Below are positions 44,970 through 53,628 of a stretch of DNA of 64,000 bases, piece after piece (position 1 is the stretch's first letter; every line of letters begins with the position of its first letter). Position numbers and translations under genes: made by a program. Under the pieces are notes generated by a model. The model was given only the letters and a program-made list of their open reading frames with translations. It was not told the origin of the DNA and did no database searches. The stretch is from Sphingobacterium corticibacter (GTDB lineage Bacteria > Bacteroidota > Bacteroidia > Sphingobacteriales > Sphingobacteriaceae): the NCBI RefSeq assembly GCF_003076635.1, contig NZ_QDKG01000004.1, positions 62,001 to 126,000 of the forward strand, read 5' to 3'.

Positions 44970-45155
44970 TCATTGTTGCTTGCGTAAGGATTTGGAATAA
45001 TCCAGAATCGCTTCGATAGTCTTTTCGCTTGGACTTTTAGTCAGTTTTTTGATGCTTGCTTGCAAGCCCAATTCAAATTGACCATCAGTCAGCTTTTTCG
45101 GCTGCCGGTCTACGGGATAAGCTAATGATTCATCTTTTGTAAAAACTTTAACCAT
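44970..45155 (-). CDS. Small basic protein of unknown function
   Basis: The 61-residue protein is lysine-rich (MVKVFTKDESLAYPVDRQPK) and has no signal peptide or membrane segment. The C-terminal half looks helical (SEKTIEAILDYSKSLRKQQ). The gene has a strong terminator 4 nt after its stop and lies in an otherwise free gap between two secreted-protein genes. Both facts support a real gene. Function unknown. Confidence 0.6.
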   Translation of the reverse strand: MVKVFTKDESLAYPVDRQPKKLTDGQFELGLQASIKKLTKSPSEKTIEAILDYSKSLRKQQ

Positions 45156-45231
45156 AAGCGTTTAAATTAAAATATACTATCTAAACGCAAGATAGACATT
45201 TATAGTATCCGCTCTGATTATTTTTTAGAAA

Positions 45232-46851
45232 TTATCTTTTACTGGCTAATTCGTCGGCCAATTTCACCGCTTCATAGGCATTTACAATACCTCCAGATAC
45301 GCTGATCTCATCCAAGTATGCTTTTTTAGAACGACCTTCGCCCGGTACTTTTACTTTTTGATCTACTTTGGTCACCGATTTTAAGATGATGTCTTTTACT
45401 TCTGGAGCGGTCAAATCTGGATAATACGAACGCAATATTGCCGCCAAACCTGCCACTACTGGCGCAGCCATACTTGTACCTTGCTGTTCTTTATAAGTCG
45501 ATTCTGGCATGGTAGAATTGATACGTACACCTGGCGCAAATACGTCTACACTGCGGTATCCATAATTCGAGAACGTTGCGACTAAGTCGGCATCTTGCTT
45601 CCAACCCGTAGCACCTACTGTGATCCAGTTTTTCGCCTCGCCCTGCACAGATCCTAAACTATCCGTATAATATTTCATCGGATAATTCTTCGTCACATCT
45701 ACATCCGCGCCGTCATTTCCAGCAGCATGTACCAACAAGACATCTTTAGATTCGGCATATTTGACCGCATCGTCCACCGTTTGCTTATTGTATACGTACG
45801 ACTTTCCAAAACTCATGTTGATGATCTTTGCACCATTGTCTACTGCGTAGCGAATAGCATTAGCCACATCTTTATCGTGCTCATCACCGTTTGGCACGGT
45901 ACGAACCGCCATAATCTCGACATGATTGGCTACGCCATCAATACCAATATTATTGCCGCGTTTGGCACCGATAATACCAGCTACGTGTGTACCATGACCA
46001 GCGTCTGGACCTTTTACATCCGGATTGCCGTAATAGCGCTCGCTCGCATCATCATAATTGTCGCCAATGATGCTTCTTGGATTGAAGTCCTTATTCAAGT
46101 GAAAGTTCACTTGCTCTTCATAATATTTCACCCCTTCGGTAAGGCTGTCGTAAAATTTGTCAAACGGATCTTTATCCAATTCTTTTTTGATAATCCGAAT
46201 GGCCATTTTTTGGCGGTCGTTGCTCGGCGTGATCTTATCGAGGTCTGCTTTCGTAATGTCTTTTGGCTCTTTACCAGTACTCGCAACGATGCCGTCAATA
46301 TCTTCTTTTAACCGTGAATAGTTCGTAGCGCCAAATTGTGCTTCATCCATCTTGGAGGTGTAATCACCGATCATCTGCTGATAAGCAACAAACTCACGAC
46401 GCTCGGTCTCTGAAAGTCGTGTACTAGGCAATACAGAAATGTACTTGGGCTCGTATTTACGAATCAATCGAGTTACCTCTAGATTATCTTGATTTACATT
46501 TTCTCCATTGGCATTGCCCAAGAAATTCCAACCGTATACATCGCCCGCATAGCCATTGCCATCATTGTCTTTGGTGCTACCAGCCGTTTCTTTTGGATTC
46601 TTCCACAGCACTTCTTTAAGATCTTCGTGTTGAATATCAACACCACCATCCAGCACGGCAACCACGACCGGTTTAGCCGTTTTATTTTTCAAAAAGTCAT
46701 AGGCCTTTTCGGTGCTGATTCCCATAATGCCATCTTTCTGAAAATCGAGATTATACCAATTCGGTGGTGGCGTATCCTTATCCTGTGCGATACTGGCATA
46801 GGGAAATATTCCCAATGCAAGATAGAGTAATGCTTTGTTTATTCTGTTCAT
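45232..46851 (-). CDS. Secreted S8 family subtilisin-like serine protease with large insertion
   Basis: The 539-residue protein has a signal peptide ending IAQ. The catalytic triad fits D68 (VAVLDGGVD), H286 (GHGTHVAG) and S460 (GTSMAAPVVAG), with the oxyanion Asn N379 (HAAGND). About 220 residues lie between the Asp and the His, much more than the 30-40 of a simple subtilisin. The insertion (about residues 105-275) is charged and predicted helical, with a RLSETERREFVAYQQM-like segment. The mature protease is probably periplasmic or outer-surface; no type IX sorting domain is visible at the end. Confidence 0.92.
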   Translation of the reverse strand: MNRINKALLYLALGIFPYASIAQDKDTPPPNWYNLDFQKDGIMGISTEKAYDFLKNKTAKPVVVAVLDGGVDIQHEDLKEVLWKNPKETAGSTKDNDGNGYAGDVYGWNFLGNANGENVNQDNLEVTRLIRKYEPKYISVLPSTRLSETERREFVAYQQMIGDYTSKMDEAQFGATNYSRLKEDIDGIVASTGKEPKDITKADLDKITPSNDRQKMAIRIIKKELDKDPFDKFYDSLTEGVKYYEEQVNFHLNKDFNPRSIIGDNYDDASERYYGNPDVKGPDAGHGTHVAGIIGAKRGNNIGIDGVANHVEIMAVRTVPNGDEHDKDVANAIRYAVDNGAKIINMSFGKSYVYNKQTVDDAVKYAESKDVLLVHAAGNDGADVDVTKNYPMKYYTDSLGSVQGEAKNWITVGATGWKQDADLVATFSNYGYRSVDVFAPGVRINSTMPESTYKEQQGTSMAAPVVAGLAAILRSYYPDLTAPEVKDIILKSVTKVDQKVKVPGEGRSKKAYLDEISVSGGIVNAYEAVKLADELASKR

Positions 46852-46883
46852 GTGTGTGTTTTAGTATATGCTACCTATGTTAA

Positions 46884-46891
46884 CAAAGATA
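46884..46891 (-). promoter_or_regulatory. -7 element of the S8 protease promoter
   Basis: TATCTTTG on the minus strand, 32 nt upstream of the start. No good -33 TTG. Confidence 0.55.
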
Positions 46892-47065
46892 ATGCAATAT
46901 TGTAGCGCGCATTGTTAAATAGTTTAAAAATGAAATATTTCGCTTAATTTTAGGGCAAGCAGTTAGCTCTATCACGGTATTTATGTGGCCGATTTGTATT
47001 TCATTCACCGAAGGTGGAAAAATCATCAGGCATACCAAGACAATGTTATCCTAATTGAAATAAAC

Positions 47066-49225
47066 ATGAAATTTAAAACATCATTTAGTTTGATTGCACT
47101 TACTATTATCGCAGGATCCTGCGGAACCTCAGACAAAAAGAAAAATGCGCCTCAGTGGCCAAACGATGTACAAGCACCGGTAGCGGAGATCAATCCCTAT
47201 ACGCGCGCTATCCACGGCGACACGGTGATTGACAATTACTACTGGCTGAACGATTATTTCAAGGAAGGGCCAGATTCGGCCAAGGTAGTCGCTTACTTGA
47301 ACGCAGAAAACATCTATACGCAAGCAATGATGAAAGACACGGAAGGGTTTCAGGAATCATTGTTTAAGGAGCTGAAAGGCCGAATCAAAGAAGCAGACGA
47401 GAGCGTGCCTTACCTGAAAGATGGCTACTATTACTACCGTCGCACGGACGAAGGCAAGCAATATTACAAATTGTGCCGCAAGAAGGGATCGCTAGATGCC
47501 AAAGAAGAAGTGTTGCTGGATGTGGATAAAATGGCCGAAGGCCATGCTTACTACGCCGTGGGCGCTACGTCGATCAGTCCAGACAATAACCTATTGGCTT
47601 ATGCCGTAGATACTGTGTCTCGTAGAGAATATACCGTGCAGATCAAAAACCTAAAAACAGGTGAGGTCTATGCAGATCGTATTGATCGCACCTCGGGCGG
47701 TATCGTTTGGGCAACCGACAACAAGACAATTTTCTACACTGCTCAGAATCCAAAAACCTTGCTTTCTGAAAAGATTAAAAGACATGCCTTAGGCACTGCT
47801 GAGGCCGCAGATGTGGTTGTATACGAAGAGAAAGACAAAACCAATTATATTGGGGTATCCAAATCGAAGAACGGCGCTTACATCATGATCTACTCGGGCG
47901 GTACCTTGAGCTCGGAGATGCGTTACTTACCTTCCAACGAACCGCAAGGTAATTTTAAAGTTTTCCAACCGCGCCAGAAAAATGTGTTGTATAGTGTCAC
48001 ACCGTTGGAAGATAAATTTATCATAGTCACCAATGAAGATGCACAAAACTTCAAGGTGATGGAAACACCATTAGATAAGACCGAAAAAGCCAACTGGAAG
48101 GTCGTCATTCCGCATCGTAAAGATGTGCTGGTGGAAGGCGTGGAAGAATTCAAAGACTTCATGGTCGTATCTGAGAGAAAGAACGGATTAACGCAATTGG
48201 CGGTGCACGATTTAAAAGCAGGCACACAACATTACTTGGATTTTGGCGAAGAGGCTTATACCGTCTATTCGGGCATTAATGCCGAGTACAATAGCGAAAT
48301 CTTACGCTATGGATATACTTCTATGGTGACACCAAGCTCGACCTACGACTACAATATGCGTAGCAAGGAGAAAGACTTGAAAAAGCAACAGGAAGTATTG
48401 GGCGGCTATGATCCGGAAAAATATGAAACCAAGCGTATTTTTGCGACCGCCACGGATGGCACTAAAGTGCCAATCTCTATGGTGTACAAAAAAGGATTTA
48501 AGCAAAATGGTGAAGCGCCATTGTTATTGTATGCTTATGGTTCGTACGGTTCATCCATGGATCCTACCTTTAGCTCTACACGCTTAAGCTTATTGAATCG
48601 CGGTTTTGTTTTTGCCATAGCGCATATCCGCGGTGGCGAAGAAATGGGGCGCCAATGGTATGAAGATGGAAAGATGATGAAGAAGAAAAATACCTTCACC
48701 GATTTCATCGATTGCGGAAAGTTTTTGATCGATCAAAAATTCACTTCGACCGAACATCTCTATGCTAGTGGTGGTAGCGCCGGCGGATTGCTGATGGGTG
48801 CGATCATCAACATGGCGCCAACCTTATGGAATGGCGTTATCGCGGCAGTGCCTTTTGTCGATGTGGTGACTACGATGTTGGATGAAACTATTCCATTAAC
48901 CACGAATGAGTACGATGAATGGGGAAATCCGAACGAGCAAGCCGCTTATCAATACATGAAATCGTATTCACCTTATGAGAATATTGAGGCCAAAGAATAC
49001 CCGAACTTGTTAGTGACGACCGGACTACATGATAGCCAAGTGCAATACTTCGAACCAGCAAAATGGGTGGCGAAATTGCGTGCTACGAAAAAAGGCAGTA
49101 ATGTTGTCTTGCTAAAAACGGATATGGAATATGGGCACGGAGGTGCTTCTGGTCGATTCGATTACCTAAAAGATTTGGCCTTAGAATATGCTTTCTTATT
49201 TAAGCTGGAAGGTATCCAAGAATAA
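47066..49225 (+). CDS. Lipid-anchored S9A prolyl oligopeptidase
   Basis: From ATG 47066 the protein has 719 residues. It has a lipobox AGSC (Cys19), the beta-propeller typical of prolyl oligopeptidases (about residues 80-420), and a C-terminal hydrolase domain with S571 (SGGSAGGLLMGA), D656 (TTGLHDSQV) and H691 (EYGHGGASGR). It cleaves short peptides after proline; the propeller excludes large proteins. The frame continues 27 codons upstream to 46985, but the lipoprotein start at 47066 is clear. It is the second S9 peptidase in the window, in another subfamily from the one at 4905. Confidence 0.93.
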   Translation: MKFKTSFSLIALTIIAGSCGTSDKKKNAPQWPNDVQAPVAEINPYTRAIHGDTVIDNYYWLNDYFKEGPDSAKVVAYLNAENIYTQAMMKDTEGFQESLFKELKGRIKEADESVPYLKDGYYYYRRTDEGKQYYKLCRKKGSLDAKEEVLLDVDKMAEGHAYYAVGATSISPDNNLLAYAVDTVSRREYTVQIKNLKTGEVYADRIDRTSGGIVWATDNKTIFYTAQNPKTLLSEKIKRHALGTAEAADVVVYEEKDKTNYIGVSKSKNGAYIMIYSGGTLSSEMRYLPSNEPQGNFKVFQPRQKNVLYSVTPLEDKFIIVTNEDAQNFKVMETPLDKTEKANWKVVIPHRKDVLVEGVEEFKDFMVVSERKNGLTQLAVHDLKAGTQHYLDFGEEAYTVYSGINAEYNSEILRYGYTSMVTPSSTYDYNMRSKEKDLKKQQEVLGGYDPEKYETKRIFATATDGTKVPISMVYKKGFKQNGEAPLLLYAYGSYGSSMDPTFSSTRLSLLNRGFVFAIAHIRGGEEMGRQWYEDGKMMKKKNTFTDFIDCGKFLIDQKFTSTEHLYASGGSAGGLLMGAIINMAPTLWNGVIAAVPFVDVVTTMLDETIPLTTNEYDEWGNPNEQAAYQYMKSYSPYENIEAKEYPNLLVTTGLHDSQVQYFEPAKWVAKLRATKKGSNVVLLKTDMEYGHGGASGRFDYLKDLALEYAFLFKLEGIQE

Positions 49226-49255
49226 CCATCCAATAAGGGAGGTATATATAATTGT

Positions 49256-49290
49256 AAAAGGTTCATCTGTCGGATGAACCTTTTTTTTTG
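49256..49290 (+). terminator. Terminator after the S9A peptidase gene
   Basis: A 12-bp-class stem AAAAGGTTCATC (49256-49267) with GATGAACCTTTT (49273-49284) is followed by a T-run to 49289. Confidence 0.85.
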
Positions 49291-49327
49291 TGTTTGAAAA
49301 TAAGATGATATAAATGCCAGACAGCAG

Positions 49328-49969
49328 CTAGAAAACGCTGGATGTTGCCATTTTCCCTTGATCCAATGATCGCATAAACTGATCGAGAATGTTGCCTAAT
49401 CTGCCGGAAATCTCGCTCAGAATGCTTTCCCAATCTTTCACCGTACCATCACAATTGTCGGAAACAATCTTGATGCTGTGAAAGGGTAAATTTTTCTGAT
49501 AACAGAAGCTCGCCAGCGCATAGCCTTCCATATCAAATGCCAAAGGATCAAAATGTTTAATATCTTGATAAAATGCCGTTGTGACATTAATAAATCGATC
49601 GGATGTCAATAGCGCTTCTTCGTATGGGAACTCATCCATCGGAATAGATTCAATCAGACCTTGTCCACGCAGAAACAACGTGTTTTCTAAGAAAAAACCA
49701 TCCGTATAGGCATCACCTTGCGCATAATAAGCAGGATAAAGCACATGACCAACTGGATGTCTGGTAGAGCCCACCGTGCCTACATTTAATAGTAAAGGCG
49801 CAATGCCCAACTCCTTGATGTCTTCGTACAAGGTGGCGAGCGACAGCAGCGCATTGACTTTACCTACACCGATTTCATAAATGAAAGTGGATTTGTCAGT
49901 TGTCGTGAATGATAGCTCGCTCTTATTGGCTACCAAGATAATGGTTTCGATATCCTGATGAAGGATCAT
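49328..49969 (-). CDS. mtnN: MTA/SAH nucleosidase-like protein
   Basis: The 213-residue protein has the PNP/UDP phosphorylase fold of nucleosidases: LLNVGTVGSTRHPVGHV, the ribose-binding Glu in AFDMEGYALASF and the catalytic Asp in IVSDNCDG. It probably releases adenine from S-adenosylhomocysteine and methylthioadenosine. luxS lies directly upstream and its stop codon abuts the ATG, and LuxS uses the S-ribosylhomocysteine product, so SAH is the likeliest substrate. Futalosine hydrolase is the alternative family assignment. Confidence 0.85.
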   Translation of the reverse strand: MILHQDIETIILVANKSELSFTTTDKSTFIYEIGVGKVNALLSLATLYEDIKELGIAPLLLNVGTVGSTRHPVGHVLYPAYYAQGDAYTDGFFLENTLFLRGQGLIESIPMDEFPYEEALLTSDRFINVTTAFYQDIKHFDPLAFDMEGYALASFCYQKNLPFHSIKIVSDNCDGTVKDWESILSEISGRLGNILDQFMRSLDQGKMATSSVF

Positions 49970-50476
49970 TTAATTCTCGTCAATATAAGGGTACTCAAAT
50001 TCTAGTTCTCCTGCCTTGATCAAATTCAGAAAATTTGCGGCAGCTTCTTTCGATGCTGGGAAGTCCATAAAGGTATAGTTGCCACAGCTGATCGGATTTT
50101 GAAACGGCACTTCATAGCCTTCCTCCAATACGATTTCTAATACCTCTTGCATCAGTTCAGCTACTTGCTGTGGCGTGCGCGCTGTGCCAGCCAATACTAC
50201 ATAAAAACCGGTGCAACAGCCCATTGGGCCAACATAGATGACTTCATCACCTAAAATCGTCCTAATTTCTGTCGCGAAGCAATGTTCCAACGTGTGCATC
50301 ACTTCTGGAGACAACATGCGTTCCGGCGAATTAGGTCTGATCATACGAATGTCGTATGTGGTATAAGTTTCTAGCTTGCTACTATCGGTAGGAGAAGCTT
50401 TCGCATAAATTCCTTGCTTCAATTTGGTATGATCTACCGTGAAGCTATTGACCGTTGCTTTTTCTTTTGTATACAT
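49970..50476 (-). CDS. luxS: S-ribosylhomocysteine lyase LuxS
   Basis: The 168-residue protein starts its fold at NSFTVDHTKLKQGIY and has the metal motif HTLEH (two His and the catalytic Glu), the catalytic Cys in GPMGCCTGFYVVL and the third metal ligand Cys in SCGNYTFMD. It splits S-ribosylhomocysteine into homocysteine and DPD, the AI-2 precursor. It forms a two-gene unit with mtnN, an efficient layout for recycling SAH. The leader upstream of it holds a hairpin (50492-50516) of possible regulatory use. Confidence 0.96.
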   Translation of the reverse strand: MYTKEKATVNSFTVDHTKLKQGIYAKASPTDSSKLETYTTYDIRMIRPNSPERMLSPEVMHTLEHCFATEIRTILGDEVIYVGPMGCCTGFYVVLAGTARTPQQVAELMQEVLEIVLEEGYEVPFQNPISCGNYTFMDFPASKEAAANFLNLIKAGELEFEYPYIDEN

Positions 50477-50491
50477 ATGATGCCGTTTAAT

Positions 50492-50516
50492 GCTGTACAG
50501 CCTTTCGCCGTACAGC
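50492..50516 (-). promoter_or_regulatory. Hairpin in the 5' leader of luxS-mtnN
   Basis: Arms GCTGTAC and GTACAGC pair over 7 bp; in the minus-strand RNA the pairing continues with G-U, G-C and C-G to a 10-bp stem and a GAAAG loop. On the plus strand the eighth pair would be an A-C mismatch. There is no T-run after it, so it is not a standard terminator. It ends 15 nt before the luxS start codon. Function is inference. Confidence 0.5.
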
Positions 50517-50541
50517 GGTTAAAAGTCGATTAAAATATCTA

Positions 50542-50549
50542 CAAAAATA
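50542..50549 (-). promoter_or_regulatory. -7 element of the luxS promoter
   Basis: TATTTTTG on the minus strand about 65 nt upstream of the luxS start. It places the hairpin inside the leader. No -33 TTG is evident. Confidence 0.5.
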
Positions 50550-50580
50550 CTAGATTATCCGCAGAAAGAAGAAAAAGCTA

Positions 50581-50871
50581 TTATTTTAACTCTTCGTAAT
50601 GCTCCACCGTAGGGAATGGATCGTAGTAATGGTGCAATAGTTTTTCCCACTCTTTGAATAATGGAGATTCTTTAAAACCAATGGTATGATCTTCCAATGT
50701 CTCCCATTCTACCAAAAGAATGTACTGATTACCTCTTTCGATACATTTGCGCAGTGAATGCGTGATATATCCTTTACTTGCACTAATATATTGGCAAGCC
50801 GTTTTGTAATCTCTTTCAAAATTGGCTTGCTGTCCCTCGATAATTTCTAGTACTGCTACTTCTAAAATCAT
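50581..50871 (-). CDS. ABM-domain protein (antibiotic biosynthesis monooxygenase family)
   Basis: The 96-residue protein matches the small ferredoxin-like ABM fold: MILEVAVLEIIEGQQANFER, a strand with QYILLVEWETLEDHTIGF, and a C-terminal helix. ABM-domain proteins act as quinol or haem-cofactor monooxygenases or as dimeric stress proteins; this sequence gives no specific hint. It is separated from luxS by about 100 bp. Confidence 0.85.
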   Translation of the reverse strand: MILEVAVLEIIEGQQANFERDYKTACQYISASKGYITHSLRKCIERGNQYILLVEWETLEDHTIGFKESPLFKEWEKLLHHYYDPFPTVEHYEELK

Positions 50872-50949
50872 AATTCTATTTGCTTATTGTTGTTAGTAAA
50901 GATATTAAACTTGCTGCACTGTTTCTGACGACGCGGAACAAAAATTATA

Positions 50950-51783
50950 CTACTGATACCCCATCTCTTCCATCAGTAATCGATCCTGCTCGATGATGTC
51001 GTCGGTGTGCATCTGTGTAGACCAGATTTCTCCGTGTTGCAGATCACTGTAAACCACTTTGTACGTCGCATCTTTGCACACAGAAAAGGCCGTGTAGTAG
51101 AATTCTCCCGGGTTACGTAAGGTATATAAGATCAATTGCTCTTCCTGATCTCCTACTCTATAGATCTTCAGCAAAGTATGTTCATTGCGCACCAATTCGG
51201 CTGGGATATCAATTCCCCAGCCAATCTGATTTTCCGGCACACAATCGACAGCCGTAAGGTCTGGAAATAGCTCGCGACTAAATCGCACATCCCGATTTAA
51301 AAATTGATTAATGTCTGCTTCATTTAACGCATTCGGACTGCTAAACACTAAGCCGACCTGCGGCCCGTTCGGTGATTGGTAAACAGCATGCACCAAATGC
51401 TGCCCTTTAGAGCGTTTTTTCTTGTACCAATACCGATGATTTTTCGATGTTTGCGCTAAATAATTAGAAAAAGATCGCGTACTGTCTTCGGATTGCCATC
51501 CAATCACTTTTACTAAGCTATCTGTAGGTAAATGCGTGACAAAAAGCAATTCGACTTGCTTTGGCTTGATGCCAAAAGATCTCAGTGCCTGTACATTTTC
51601 TTTATCCAGCTCATCCATATCTATTTTCTCCGCATCTGCAGCAACACTCAAATGACTTCGCACATTATGGTAATTTGGGTCATTCTCTACCATGAAGCCA
51701 TGTTTAGAGAATTCATAACTTCTGCAAGAAGTAAAAACTATTGCGGGAAGAATAGCCAAAAGTAAAACGAGGGACAAACGCAT
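50950..51783 (-). CDS. Predicted lipoprotein of unknown function
   Basis: The 277-residue protein has a lipoprotein signal peptide with lipobox FTSC (Cys20). The mature part is mixed and polar with several strand-like segments (HLVHAVYQSPNGPQVGLVFS). I recognise no family. It lies between the ABM gene and arfB on the same strand, 78 nt from either, so it may be transcribed alone. Confidence 0.75.
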   Translation of the reverse strand: MRLSLVLLLAILPAIVFTSCRSYEFSKHGFMVENDPNYHNVRSHLSVAADAEKIDMDELDKENVQALRSFGIKPKQVELLFVTHLPTDSLVKVIGWQSEDSTRSFSNYLAQTSKNHRYWYKKKRSKGQHLVHAVYQSPNGPQVGLVFSSPNALNEADINQFLNRDVRFSRELFPDLTAVDCVPENQIGWGIDIPAELVRNEHTLLKIYRVGDQEEQLILYTLRNPGEFYYTAFSVCKDATYKVVYSDLQHGEIWSTQMHTDDIIEQDRLLMEEMGYQ

Positions 51784-51861
51784 TTAGATAGGATTTAGGT
51801 TAGTTCATAGATAGCTACATCAGCTACACTAAAACTATAACGTCCCATTATCGAGAATATT

Positions 51862-52263
51862 TTACAAATCGCACCGTTTTCGTTGTTGTTTTTTCTCCGA
51901 CTGTTTCTTTTTACGATCCAAGCGTTGAAGTATTTTGGATTTGGGAATACGTGTGGGCACACGTTTTTTGATGGGTTTTAGGGCTTCTGCCAGCAATTGA
52001 AAGAAGCGTGCTATCACCGCCTCTTTATTCTCTAGCTGACTTCTGCTTTGTGAAGCTTCCAACAATAGAATGCCTTCACTCGAAATACGATTAGACAAAC
52101 CGGACAAGATCCTATTCTTCTGCATTTCGTCGAAAGCACCGGAATTATTGACGTCCCAAAAGAGCATCACCTTGCTTTCCACCTTGTTGACGTTTTGGCC
52201 GCCAGCTCCACCCGATCGGGCTGTCTTAAACCAAATTTCCTTTGTCAATTCCTCCTTATCCAT
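51862..52263 (-). CDS. arfB: Alternative ribosome-rescue factor ArfB (peptidyl-tRNA hydrolase)
   Basis: The 133-residue protein has the release-factor-like GGQ motif in RSGGAGGQNVNKVESKV and the basic C-terminal tail (KKRVPTRIPKSKILQRL and RKKKQSEKKQQRKR) that inserts into the mRNA channel of stalled ribosomes. This short GGQ-plus-tail layout separates ArfB (YaeJ) from full release factors. It hydrolyses peptidyl-tRNA on non-stop ribosomes. Confidence 0.94.
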   Translation of the reverse strand: MDKEELTKEIWFKTARSGGAGGQNVNKVESKVMLFWDVNNSGAFDEMQKNRILSGLSNRISSEGILLLEASQSRSQLENKEAVIARFFQLLAEALKPIKKRVPTRIPKSKILQRLDRKKKQSEKKQQRKRCDL

Positions 52264-52295
52264 TGATGTAAATATAACATTCCGCCATAGAATTA

Positions 52296-52329
52296 TTGCA
52301 AAACAATTATAAAACCCTCCTTATCTTTG
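52296..52329 (+). promoter_or_regulatory. Promoter of bshA, with overlapping palindrome
   Basis: TTG (52296-52298), a 23-nt spacer and TATCTTTG (52322-52329). The box runs into a palindrome, TTGCCT-CATC-AGGCAA (52327-52342), in an operator-like position. The leader to bshA is about 95 nt long. Confidence 0.55.
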
Positions 52330-52359
52330 CCTCATCAGGCAAGCACCCATACACCAGCT

Positions 52360-52404
52360 ATGAAGAGAACAATCATACTGGTACATCTACCTGACCAAGT
52401 TTAA
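52360..52404 (+). CDS. Possible 14-residue leader peptide upstream of bshA
   Basis: A complete small frame, ATG to TAA, encodes MKRTIILVHLPDQV and ends 23 nt before the bshA start. It lies within the presumed bshA leader. It might be translated and regulate bshA, but no ribosome binding site or stalling motif proves it. It may be a chance frame. Confidence 0.25.
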   Translation: MKRTIILVHLPDQV

Positions 52405-52427
52405 TTTTAGGAAGACGAAAACAACAG

Positions 52428-53567
52428 ATGAAAATAGGAATAGTTTGTTACCCTACCTTCGGAGGTAGTGGTGTAGTAGCTACCGAACTGGGTAAAGCTT
52501 TAGCTTCCAGCGGACACGAGATACACTTTATCACATATAGCCAACCGGCACGTTTAGATTTTTTCTCAGAAAATCTTTTTTATCACGAGGTGGCAATGTC
52601 GCAATATCCCCTTTTTGATTATGCGCCGTATGAGACCGCGTTAGCCAGCAAACTGGTAGACGTGGTGCGCTACGAGAAGTTGGATTTATTGCACGTACAT
52701 TATGCTATTCCACATGCTTCTGTCGCATTTATGGCGAAGCAAATTTTGGCGACTTACGGCATTAAGATTCCTGTCGTGACGACCTTACATGGCACAGATA
52801 TTACCTTGGTCGGCAAAGACAAAAGTTTCAGTCCGGTAGTCACCTTTTCCATCAACCAGTCGGATGGTGTAACCACGGTATCGGAAAATCTGAAGCAACA
52901 GACTTTGGATTATTTTGACGTGACCAATCATATCGAAGTGATTCCAAACTTCATCGATCTTAACAGATTTCACAGTAAGAACCACGAACATTTCAAGAAA
53001 GCGATCGCGCCAAACGATGAGCGCATCATCGTTCATACATCCAACTTCCGCAAAGTAAAGCATACGGGTGATGTGGTGCGGATTTTTGAACAAATCAATC
53101 AGAAGATTCCAAGCAAACTACTCATGGTAGGTGATGGACCAGACAGACGCAATTCGGAAGAATTGGCGCGCCAACTCAATGTTTGGGAACACGTACGCTT
53201 CTTAGGAAAACAAGACGCCATTGAGGAAATACTTTCTATTGCCGATTTATTCCTGATGCCATCTGGATCCGAGAGCTTTGGCTTGGCAGCTTTGGAGGCA
53301 ATGGCTTGCAAAGTGCCCGTTATTTCGTCGAACACGGGTGGTTTGCCCGAGCTCAACATCGACGGTTTTAGCGGCTACATGAGCGATGTAAGTGACGTGG
53401 AAGGTATGGCAAAACAAGGTATTCATATCCTAGAAGATGATGCTAGATTGGCAGAATTCAAAGAAAATGCACTAACCAGAGCAGAGGATTTTAAGATCTG
53501 CAAAATCGTTCCACATTACGAGCGTTTTTACGATGAGGTCATAGCCCGCGTGAAAAAAGCAGAATAA
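52428..53567 (+). CDS. bshA: N-acetyl-alpha-D-glucosaminyl L-malate synthase
   Basis: The 379-residue protein is a GT4 glycosyltransferase of the BshA type, joining UDP-GlcNAc and L-malate in the first step of bacillithiol synthesis. It starts [20 protein letters not shown], shows [14 protein letters not shown] and the [17 protein letters not shown] segment typical of BshA, and has the C-terminal donor motif [15 protein letters not shown]. Bacillithiol genes are known in Bacteroidota. The later genes bshB and bshC are not in the window. Confidence 0.93.
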   Translation: MKIGIVCYPTFGGSGVVATELGKALASSGHEIHFITYSQPARLDFFSENLFYHEVAMSQYPLFDYAPYETALASKLVDVVRYEKLDLLHVHYAIPHASVAFMAKQILATYGIKIPVVTTLHGTDITLVGKDKSFSPVVTFSINQSDGVTTVSENLKQQTLDYFDVTNHIEVIPNFIDLNRFHSKNHEHFKKAIAPNDERIIVHTSNFRKVKHTGDVVRIFEQINQKIPSKLLMVGDGPDRRNSEELARQLNVWEHVRFLGKQDAIEEILSIADLFLMPSGSESFGLAALEAMACKVPVISSNTGGLPELNIDGFSGYMSDVSDVEGMAKQGIHILEDDARLAEFKENALTRAEDFKICKIVPHYERFYDEVIARVKKAE

Positions 53568-53592
53568 AGGTCGTTGGCCGACAAAATTGTCT

Positions 53593-53600
53593 TATATTTG
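53593..53600 (+). promoter_or_regulatory. -7 element of the pyrH promoter
   Basis: TATATTTG 28 nt before ATG 53629. A TTG at 53574-53576 lies 16 nt upstream of it, slightly close for a -33 element. The box excludes the in-frame TTG at 53587 as start. Confidence 0.6.
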
Positions 53601-53628
53601 GCTTTTGGAAACACTCCAAAAAACACAT

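Noticed and set aside
45727..46311. 194-codon plus-strand frame
   Set aside because: Antisense to the subtilase with clear catalytic motifs; the translation is low in protein-like features.
46985..47065. 27 extra codons before the S9A lipoprotein
   Set aside because: A perfect lipoprotein signal peptide starts at 47066.
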